DNA from: JANXXV01 sp038230275
GTDB lineage: Bacteria; Acidobacteriota; Terriglobia; Bryobacterales; Bryobacteraceae
Direction: 5' to 3'
Assembly: GCA_038230275.1 (NCBI GenBank)
Contig: JBBRNO010000082.1
Span: 1 to 28,778, forward strand
Length of the DNA stretch: 28,778 nucleotides
Shown here: positions 23,523-28,778 of the stretch, piece by piece
Layout: each line of letters opens with the position of its first letter
Numbering within the stretch: position 1 is the first letter of the stretch
Notes under the pieces: generated by a model
What the model saw: the letters and a program-made list of their open reading frames with translations, nothing else
Told to the model about the DNA's origin: nothing
Database searches by the model: none
Position numbers and translations under genes: made by a program

Positions 23523-24224
23523 TTATTCCTTTCGAGCCTTCGCCTTCTCCATCGATTGCCTGGCTCTGTCAAAGTAAGGCTCGAATCGTTTGCCATAGAC
23601 AAAGAAATCGAGCAGGATCAGATTCTTTCGAATGCCGCGCAAAGATGCCTCGTAATCGGGCCGCCCGCCTGCATCCAGTAACGGTGGTGGTTTGACGGCC
23701 GCCACTTTGTCCGCCTTGGCTCCAGGCTCGACGGCCGCATAATAGTCGTGTTTGTAGAAGTCGCCCAGCGTCAGGCCCGTGAACTGCGCGCGGAACTCTT
23801 TGCTCCGCAGTTGCCGCGCAGCCGGGCTCTCCAGGCGTTGGAAGAAGAAGCTCTTAATCTCCGCCCTCACCGGGTCCAGAGACAGGAACACTTGAATGAC
23901 GCCCCCCTTACCGGGCACATTCACGCCATGAACAACGCCGATCTTGGTCGGCCCCTTGAATACGCTATACACCGTATAGGGCGTTTCATACGTCTCATAG
24001 ATCGGGTCCAGATCGCTGCCAAGACGCGCCTTCAAACCTTTGAAGATCGCTGCTCCGTCCTGCAACCTCGGCAGCTCACTGAGTTCTTCTTTAAAGGTCG
24101 TCATCTCGGGATACAGATACTTCAGATCCTCCGCCGGATTGGTCAGCGTGCAGCCAATGGCGCCATAGACGGCCTGCGGCCCCGCCAGCGCCGCCAATGC
24201 CAGAAATGCGATAACAGGTTTCAT
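23523..24224 (-). CDS. Periplasmic FMN_bind-like protein lacking the flavin attachment site
   Basis: A 233-residue exported protein (signal MKPVIAFLALAALAGPQAVYGA). The middle (VYSVFKGPTKIGVVHGVNVPGKGGVIQVFLSLDPVRAEIKSFFFQRLES, then RSKEFRAQFTGLTLGDF) follows the FMN_bind/NosR/RnfG pattern of a strand carrying a glycine-rich turn and a helix-strand ending in FxxQFxGxxL. The usual covalent-flavin motif (S/T)GAT is absent; in its place the chain reads DYEASLRGIRKNLILLDFFVYG. It may therefore be a non-flavin structural or metal-binding descendant. The mature N-terminus has one Cys (IGCTL). AAGGAG lies six bases before the ATG. It is the third gene of the operon. Confidence 0.65.
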   Translation of the reverse strand: MKPVIAFLALAALAGPQAVYGAIGCTLTNPAEDLKYLYPEMTTFKEELSELPRLQDGAAIFKGLKARLGSDLDPIYETYETPYTVYSVFKGPTKIGVVHGVNVPGKGGVIQVFLSLDPVRAEIKSFFFQRLESPAARQLRSKEFRAQFTGLTLGDFYKHDYYAAVEPGAKADKVAAVKPPPLLDAGGRPDYEASLRGIRKNLILLDFFVYGKRFEPYFDRARQSMEKAKARKE

Positions 24225-24234
24225 TCGGTTCTCC

Positions 24235-25395
24235 TTACCGGTAAAAGTAATACTGCAGCGTCACCACCGTGGACGGCGGCCCTTGCATTCTCTGCAGCTG
24301 GCGCTCCACGTTCAGCTTGATCCAGTGCAGGTTTGAGTTCCCAACATCGTTGCGGAAGTACCAGCAGGCCTCACCGATGATCGAAGCATCGGCCCGCAAG
24401 CCATCCTGCGCAAACCGCCGGTACTGCGTGGCCAGCCCCCATCGGCGGGATGAGTGTAGATACTCCAGCTGATGAAGTTGCGTGAACACGGTGTCCGCGG
24501 TGTCGCGGCCGCCACTCAGCTCATTCGTAAAAATCAGAAGCCCGGTCGGCACCGCCCGCCGGTACCTTCCGTCCATGCCGATGCGCCGCGTTGCAATCGG
24601 CTTCGCCGCCTCCGACAACCGCTCGCCGCCCAGCAGCGACACCCCGCCTTCCCATCCATAATCGGAGCTGTACCGGTTCGCCAGGCTGATCCGCAGCGCC
24701 CCCAGTCCACTCTGTCCTTTGTACTTGAGGTCGTAACCGGAGCCAGCCAGGTAGTAGGCATCGTAGTTCAGGTAGCGGTTCAACGTGCCCCAGAATCCCG
24801 TATACCAGTCGCGCTCAAATCCGAAATTGCGATCGTTGGAAAGCTGCAGCACCGTGCCGTGTGTATCGGTCTGCAGGTTCAGTCCAAACGGAACGTAGAA
24901 GTGGCCGGCCCGAAAGTTGAACCGGCCCACATTCTTGCTTCTCTCTTCGTTGCTAAGCACCGGGTTCAGGATGTTGTAAAAGTCCATGTAAAGGTTGTGG
25001 TACTCGAATGCCCAACCTTGCCGGCTCGCGCCTTCCATGTCGTTCAGAACCGGATTAAACCCGTCCCGCCGAACCAGCCGCGCTTGAAAGTCAAAGCTGG
25101 CAACCGTCGATGTCGCGGTTGAGAACTTCTTCAGCACCTCGAATCCAACAGACTGCCGGCTGGCTCCTCGCCCGTCTTCGTTTGTATCGAACTGCGACAT
25201 GATCTCCTTCCTGAATCCGAAATTGTCGCTGAAAAATTGCTCTCTCCAGGAGCGGGGAGCCGGTTGCGGCTTCTCAGCTTCCGCCACCCCGGCGAACGGG
25301 TCCTCCCGTGTTTGTGCCGCAATAGGAAACCCGCCCACCATTAGAAACAGAGCGAAGAGAAGCAGAGCGATCGATAGTCTGGCGAATGCCGGCAT
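24235..25395 (-). CDS. Outer-membrane beta-barrel protein (porin-like)
   Basis: A 386-residue protein with a signal peptide (ending near GGFPIAAQ), then a mature chain rich in aromatic, alternating strands typical of outer-membrane barrels: GRFNFRAGHFYVPFGLNLQTDTHG, NDRNFGFERDWYTGFWGTLNRYLNYDAYYL, RRWGLATQYRRFAQ, and the end STVVTLQYYFYR. The stretch FRAGHFYVPFGL resembles phosphate-selective-porin-like proteins in which a strand ends with PFG. There is no TonB plug. AAGG lies about seven bases before the ATG, 21 bases after the upstream gene. It could provide the outer-membrane step for the ABC system encoded downstream (inference). Confidence 0.75.
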   Translation of the reverse strand: MPAFARLSIALLLFALFLMVGGFPIAAQTREDPFAGVAEAEKPQPAPRSWREQFFSDNFGFRKEIMSQFDTNEDGRGASRQSVGFEVLKKFSTATSTVASFDFQARLVRRDGFNPVLNDMEGASRQGWAFEYHNLYMDFYNILNPVLSNEERSKNVGRFNFRAGHFYVPFGLNLQTDTHGTVLQLSNDRNFGFERDWYTGFWGTLNRYLNYDAYYLAGSGYDLKYKGQSGLGALRISLANRYSSDYGWEGGVSLLGGERLSEAAKPIATRRIGMDGRYRRAVPTGLLIFTNELSGGRDTADTVFTQLHQLEYLHSSRRWGLATQYRRFAQDGLRADASIIGEACWYFRNDVGNSNLHWIKLNVERQLQRMQGPPSTVVTLQYYFYR

Positions 25396-25416
25396 GACAA
25401 CCTTCGTCTACCGGGC

Positions 25417-25668
25417 TTAGACGGCGTGCTTGCAGCACTGCGCAGCTACCTGCCGCGGACTAGCCGGCGTATACATAGACGCAAGCGTGCGCCCGTATTT
25501 CAGACGGAATCTCTCCTCCGTACCAAACCCATCGGCCACTGGTGCGGGAGAACGCGCCACAGACACTGCCATGGAATGAACTCGCTTGTCAGATGCCAAA
25601 CGGGCATCCCCGCCAAAGGAAGCGGATGTAAGCATCGCGCCGGCAAATAGAACTATTACGGTTCTCAT
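25417..25668 (-). CDS. Small exported protein, first gene of the envelope operon
   Basis: An 83-residue protein with a signal peptide (MRTVIVLFAGAMLTSASFG). The mature chain has a short helical motif GTEERFRLKYGR at about 49-60 and ends with AAQCCKHAV, a Cys-Cys-Lys-His tail. AGGAG lies seven bases before the ATG at 25668, which is preferred over the upstream in-frame ATG at 25692. It is followed 21 bases later by the porin-like gene. I do not recognise the family; the Cys-Cys/His end suggests metal binding (inference). Confidence 0.75.
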   Translation of the reverse strand: MRTVIVLFAGAMLTSASFGGDARLASDKRVHSMAVSVARSPAPVADGFGTEERFRLKYGRTLASMYTPASPRQVAAQCCKHAV

Positions 25669-25728
25669 ATGACATCTCCTGAAAGAATTCAACCACTGCT
25701 TAGTTCCAGAAATACGCGTCCTGGATTT

Positions 25729-25759
25729 TCGCGGCTCACACTGCGTTTCCGAGCCGCGA
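25729..25759. repeat. Nine-base inverted repeat upstream of the envelope operon
   Basis: TCGCGGCTC and GAGCCGCGA are perfect inverted arms separated by 13 bases. It sits 61 bases upstream of the first gene of the operon and between it and the Cys-rich gene. There is no T-run on either strand, so it may be an operator or an mRNA hairpin rather than a terminator. Confidence 0.65.
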
Positions 25760-25880
25760 CCGTGAGGGAGCGGTACACACGAACTTTTGCAAGCAGGTAC
25801 TAGGCGCGGGCACGCGCATTTCGGAAGCCGCCTTTCGACGGCACAAGCGTCTGCTGATGATTGGTTTCGGAGACGTAGTA

Positions 25881-26225
25881 CTAGATCAGGAACTGATGAA
25901 AGAGAAGGAACGGGGGGGGCGGAGAGAATGCAACTAATGTTGCGGGCTGGAATTCCAGCAATGCAATCGCATCGTCTGCATGCAAGGGTTTGTCCGCCGG
26001 TGCCGCTTGCAGAGCTTCCCTGTTCTCATTCGATATATCGGCAATCGGAAGTGGCCGCGCAGTCATGCACGCGGCACAGTTGTCTGGAAGCGGGATCGAA
26101 TTTTTCGGGCAACACGGATGTGCCGCTCGTGCTTGTTTCTCTAATCCAGCCCAGCCACAGCTCGGATTGACCAGTAGAATCGCGATGACCAGGAGTGCGA
26201 ATGCGAACTTTGTTACCGCGTTCAT
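25881..26225 (-). CDS. Cys-rich exported small protein
   Basis: A 114-residue protein with a strong signal segment (FAFALLVIAILLVNPSCGWAG). The mature chain has HPCCP at 36-40 and CAAC at 50-53, so four cysteines and a His close together, then an acidic-neutral part and the hydrophobic ending PPPFLLFHQFLI. It has no Shine-Dalgarno sequence. The Cys pairs suggest a metal (perhaps copper) carrier or disulfide-bonded protein; I do not recognise a family. It lies upstream of the six-gene envelope operon on the same strand, separated by 212 bases with a large inverted repeat, so it may be coregulated. Confidence 0.65.
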   Translation of the reverse strand: MNAVTKFAFALLVIAILLVNPSCGWAGLEKQARAAHPCCPKNSIPLPDNCAACMTARPLPIADISNENREALQAAPADKPLHADDAIALLEFQPATLVAFSPPPPFLLFHQFLI

Positions 26226-26349
26226 GCCAATGTCAGTGCAGGTACAACACCATTGTAGCAGTCCAAAATTCCAATAGATTCAGCGTCTGCTTTAGCACGG
26301 CCCGCGTGAAATCACCCAGACGTGCGGCACAGTGCCCAGGCCCCGCCGC

Positions 26350-26355
26350 TATAAT
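26350..26355 (+). promoter_or_regulatory. Consensus -10 TATAAT just before miaB
   Basis: GCTATAATGAAGAAT includes a perfect TATAAT ending 14 bases before the preferred miaB ATG. Transcription would start near 26361-26363, giving a leader under ten bases. The -35 region (about 26327-26332, GCACAG) is weak. Confidence 0.55.
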
Positions 26356-26368
26356 GAAGAATCGCGCC

Positions 26369-27679
26369 ATGAAGAACTTCTACATAGAAACATTCGGCTG
26401 TCAGATGAACGCCCACGACTCCGAAAAGGTCATTGGCACGCTGGTCACACAAGGCTACGAGCAAGTTCAAACAGCCGATGAAGCGGAACTGATCCTCTAC
26501 AACACCTGCAGCATTCGCGACAAAGCGGAACAGAAAGTTTTCCACCGTCTGGACACCTTCAAGCGCCAGCAGAAGGGCAAGATCTTCGGCGTTCTGGGCT
26601 GTGTGGCGCAGCAGGAAGGCGCCAAAATTTTCGATAAGGCGCCGCACGTCAGCCTGGTCTGCGGATCGGCGAGTTACAACTCGCTGCCCCAACTGCTAGT
26701 CCAGTTGGAAGCCGGCAACCGTCGCGTTACCGGACTAAGTCTCGATACCGAAGATACGTTCGAAACGCCATTCGCCCGGCGCGACAATCCGCACAAAGCC
26801 TACATCACCATCATTGAAGGATGTGACAAATCGTGCGCCTACTGCGTGGTTCCCTTCACCCGTGGCCCAGAGCGAAGCCGAACCTCGGAAAGCGTGATGC
26901 GCGAGGCGCGGGACCTCATCGCCAGGGGCTACACCGAAGTCCAACTGCTCGGTCAGAACGTAAACAGCTATCGCGATCCATTCGAAGCCAGCTGGGACTT
27001 CGCCACTCTGCTCCGCAACCTGGGCCAGATCCCCGGCATGCGCCGCGTCCGCTTCACCACGTCCCACCCGCGCGACTTCGTGAAAGAGATCGTCGACGCC
27101 GTCAATGAGAATCCGGTCCTCTGCAATCACGTCCACCTGCCGGTGCAGTCCGGCTCCACCCGCATCCTCGGCCGCATGCAGCGGCTCTACACCCGCGACG
27201 AATATATGCGCCGCATCGAGTGGATGAAAGCCGGCCGCAACATCGCCATCACCAGCGACATCATCGTTGGCTTCCCCGGTGAAACCGAGGCCGATCTCGA
27301 ACAGACTCTCACCCTGCTGGCCGAAGTGGAGTTTGACGCAATCTTCGGCTTCAAGTATTCCAGGCGCCCCAACACGCCGGCACTCGCCTATGAGGATCAA
27401 ATCTCCGAAGATGAAAAGATCCGGCGCCTCTCCGTCGTCAACGAATTTCAGCGTGCTATCCAGATCCGCCGCAACGCCGCCTACGTCGGGCAGATAGAAG
27501 AAGCTCACGTCGAGGGCTACCACCAGTCGCTGAAGCAGTGGATGGGACGCACCTCGCAGAACAAGACCCTGAACTTCTCGCACCCCGCCGAACCAGGCGA
27601 AAACTCAATACTGGGAAGCTACCTTCCCGTGCGCGTAACACGAGCACTTCCCAATTCGCTGGTCGGCGAAAGCGCCTAA
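26369..27679 (+). CDS. miaB: tRNA-2-methylthio-N6-dimethylallyladenosine synthase (methylthiotransferase)
   Basis: A 436-residue cytoplasmic radical-SAM enzyme that converts i6A37 to ms2i6A37 in tRNAs reading UNN codons. The N-terminal methylthiotransferase domain has FYIETFGCQMNAHDSE with Cys11, then Cys47 (NTCSIRDKAEQK) and Cys78 (GCVAQQEG), which bind the auxiliary Fe-S cluster. The radical-SAM motif CDKSCAYC (Cys152, 156, 159) and GQNVNSYRDP follow, and a TRAM domain ends the chain. These motifs separate MiaB from RimO and MtaB. The ATG at 26369 is preferred; the ATG at 26354 would lie within the predicted -10 element. The long in-frame extension to 26195 has no support. Confidence 0.95.
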   Translation: MKNFYIETFGCQMNAHDSEKVIGTLVTQGYEQVQTADEAELILYNTCSIRDKAEQKVFHRLDTFKRQQKGKIFGVLGCVAQQEGAKIFDKAPHVSLVCGSASYNSLPQLLVQLEAGNRRVTGLSLDTEDTFETPFARRDNPHKAYITIIEGCDKSCAYCVVPFTRGPERSRTSESVMREARDLIARGYTEVQLLGQNVNSYRDPFEASWDFATLLRNLGQIPGMRRVRFTTSHPRDFVKEIVDAVNENPVLCNHVHLPVQSGSTRILGRMQRLYTRDEYMRRIEWMKAGRNIAITSDIIVGFPGETEADLEQTLTLLAEVEFDAIFGFKYSRRPNTPALAYEDQISEDEKIRRLSVVNEFQRAIQIRRNAAYVGQIEEAHVEGYHQSLKQWMGRTSQNKTLNFSHPAEPGENSILGSYLPVRVTRALPNSLVGESA

Positions 27680-27715
27680 GCCGGCCCGGCTGCCGTCACG
27701 CCAGCGCGTGGACCG

Positions 27716-27721
27716 TATAAT
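27716..27721 (+). promoter_or_regulatory. Consensus -10 TATAAT before the bifunctional nuclease gene
   Basis: CGTATAATGAACAAT carries a perfect TATAAT, almost the same context as before miaB. The predicted start near 27727 gives a leader of about 14 bases containing AGGGAG. The -35 region is weak. Confidence 0.55.
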
Positions 27722-27740
27722 GAACAATAGGGAGACAACA

Positions 27741-28226
27741 ATGGAAGTCGAAATGAAGATTCGCGGCTTGACGATGGATCCTGTGACCCAGATGCCCATC
27801 GTCGTGCTGAAGGACGTGAACGGCGGTACCGTATTGCCGATCTGGGTAGGAATCTTCGAAGCCAACGCAATAGCGTTGGAAATTGAGAAAGTTTCGACTC
27901 CGCGTCCAATGACTCACGATCTGATCAAGACCGTCTTGATGGGTTTGAACGCGGGCGTGAAAAAGATCGTGGTCAGTGAGTTGAAGGACGATACTTTCTA
28001 CGCGCTGATCTGGTTGGAGAAAGACGGAGAGCTGATCAGTGTGGATTCGCGGCCAAGCGATGCACTCGCTCTAGCGCTGCGGCTGGATTGCCCAATCTAT
28101 GTGGAAGACAGCGTTCTGAAGAGTTCCAAGACCACCGCATCGGTAAGCGATAAGGTGCAGAGCGAAGAACTGAAAAAGTGGCTGGAAGGTTTGAACGACG
28201 AAGACCTCGGCCGTTACAAAATGTAA
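27741..28226 (+). CDS. Bifunctional nuclease (BFN, DUF151) family protein
   Basis: A 161-residue protein with the DUF151 domain in the first 130 residues: EVEMKIRGLTMDPVTQMPIVVLKD, LPIWVGIFEANAIALEIEKV, RPMTHDLIKTVL and VDSRPSDALALALRLDCPIYVEDSVL. The plant homologue is reported to have DNase and RNase activity; the bacterial role is unclear. The C-terminal 30 residues form a UVR-like charged helix (QSEELKKWLEGLNDEDLGRYKM). AGGGAG precedes the ATG at 27741; the GTG at 27708 is upstream of the predicted promoter. The next gene begins three bases after the stop. Confidence 0.92.
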   Translation: MEVEMKIRGLTMDPVTQMPIVVLKDVNGGTVLPIWVGIFEANAIALEIEKVSTPRPMTHDLIKTVLMGLNAGVKKIVVSELKDDTFYALIWLEKDGELISVDSRPSDALALALRLDCPIYVEDSVLKSSKTTASVSDKVQSEELKKWLEGLNDEDLGRYKM

Positions 28227-28229
28227 GCA

Positions 28230-28544
28230 ATGACCGGCAAGTTGGAACGACTGGTGGCAGCAGGCATTCAACTGCTGCCCACCGTTGAAATCACCACTCA
28301 CTACGTTTTTGAACGCGACGGTTTCGTCGCCTTGGTCGAACGCCGAGGCGACGGGTTCGGCGGCATCGGCAGCGCCGGACGGCTGACGGAGAAGGGAATT
28401 GCCCCGCTCGTCCTCCGCGGTTCAAGCTCGTACTTTGTGGTGAAAGGTTTTGAGCAATCCGCCACTCCGGAAGAGGTGGATGGAATCCGCCGCTTTCAGG
28501 CCGACCTGCAGTTTGCGCTAAGCGAACTTCCTGCCCGGTTGTAG
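28230..28544 (+). CDS. Conserved hypothetical protein
   Basis: A 104-residue soluble protein, probably alpha/beta: a first helix (KLERLVAAGIQLLPTVE), two strands (THYVFERDGFVALVERRGDGFGGIGSAG), LTEKGIAPLVLRGSSSYFVVKGFEQSAT, and a final helix (VDGIRRFQADLQFALSEL). I do not recognise a named family. Three bases separate it from the nuclease gene, so the two are cotranscribed. Its 3' end overlaps the convergent small membrane gene by 27 bases. Confidence 0.8.
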   Translation: MTGKLERLVAAGIQLLPTVEITTHYVFERDGFVALVERRGDGFGGIGSAGRLTEKGIAPLVLRGSSSYFVVKGFEQSATPEEVDGIRRFQADLQFALSELPARL

Positions 28545-28733
28545 CAGTCGCACCGGCAGAGTGACAATCGCCCAAACCAACGCGAGCACTCCGCCCACCG
28601 CCATTCCAACGATGCGGAACGGCAGCAACAGCAGCCAGAGGATTGGATACATCACCAGCGCCAGTAAAGCCAACGGCCAGGAAACGACAAACAATAAGCA
28701 CCACAGTAGGAATGTGATCATATCTCGGTCCAT
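28518..28733 (-). CDS. Small membrane protein, conserved hypothetical
   Basis: A 71-residue protein with two long hydrophobic segments (FLLWCLLFVVSWPLALLALVMYPILWLLLLPF and GMAVGGVLALVWAIVTLPVRLL) and a basic end. This compact pattern occurs in many bacteria as an unnamed membrane protein. The ATG at 28733 has a TATTAT -10-like hexamer a few bases upstream and no clear Shine-Dalgarno sequence. It overlaps the 3' end of the preceding hypothetical gene on the opposite strand by 27 bases. Confidence 0.72.
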   Translation of the reverse strand: MDRDMITFLLWCLLFVVSWPLALLALVMYPILWLLLLPFRIVGMAVGGVLALVWAIVTLPVRLLQPGRKFA

Positions 28734-28778
28734 CTCATAATACGCAACCGGCCGAGAAAAAGTTCAGTCGAAAAACCA

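Noticed and set aside
26195..26368. Upstream extension of MiaB
   Set aside because: It overlaps the divergent Cys-rich gene and the TATAAT element, and MiaB proteins normally begin at the FYIETFGCQMN segment.
1..28778. CRISPR arrays, tRNA, rRNA, insertion sequences or prophage genes
   Set aside because: I looked for regularly spaced repeats, tRNA-like arms, transposase motifs and terminal inverted repeats and found none; the short repeats present are too few and too short.

Overview
The window looks like a chromosomal segment from a GC-rich soil bacterium of the Acidobacteriota, most likely the Bryobacterales/Solibacter group; this is inferred from protein style only. The pointers are a DUF1549/DUF1553 cytochrome protein paired with a Tat-exported DUF1501 protein (a pair typical of Planctomycetes and Solibacter-like acidobacteria), MacB-type FtsX permeases, a DUF418 protein, many small secreted or membrane proteins, and no phage, IS, rRNA or tRNA signal.

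Layout. 1-2077: the 3' end of a MacB-like ABC permease, then an Acg-type nitroreductase-like protein with a Tat signal. 2324-4037: small defence/stress loci around an MgtC family gene, namely an intact HicB antitoxin followed by a frameshifted hicA relic, and a complete BrnT/BrnA toxin-antitoxin pair with a palindrome just before its start codon. 4112-8102: a two-gene unit for a large diheme-type PSCyt1/DUF1549/DUF1553 protein and its DUF1501 partner. 8141-10507: an exported PPC (DUF296) protein divergent from a DUF418 membrane protein, then a small His-rich protein. 10515-12814: a sigma-54 enhancer-binding activator with a GAF domain, divergent from an AhpD-like CxxC peroxidase gene; the intergenic DNA carries repeated ATCTCATG sites and a -24/-12 promoter, so the locus reads as a self-contained regulatory circuit. 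12860-13915: a DUF1348 protein and a MOSC protein. 13910-18813 (minus strand): amidohydrolase, DUF4331, DUF4198 and HupE/UreJ proteins. 19192-20150: an exported helix-hairpin-helix protein and two membrane proteins. 20159-21082 (minus): an exported protein with a 33-residue repeat.

21132-25668 (minus) is the most unusual part: a tightly packed six-gene operon encoding a small secreted protein, an outer-membrane barrel, a periplasmic FMN_bind-like protein that seems to lack the flavin-attachment motif, an OB-fold-like protein with a Cx4C motif, an FtsX/MacB permease and its ATPase, preceded by a separate Cys-rich exported protein. It looks like a trans-envelope ABC system without the usual MacA-type adaptor; its substrate is unknown.

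26369-28733 returns to housekeeping genes: the tRNA methylthiotransferase MiaB, a bifunctional nuclease (DUF151) protein, a conserved hypothetical protein and a small membrane protein.

Two intergenic regions (around 10211 and 18846) hold the same 10-nt-periodic repeat. Several start codons lie very close to -10-like hexamers, which suggests short-leader or leaderless transcripts.
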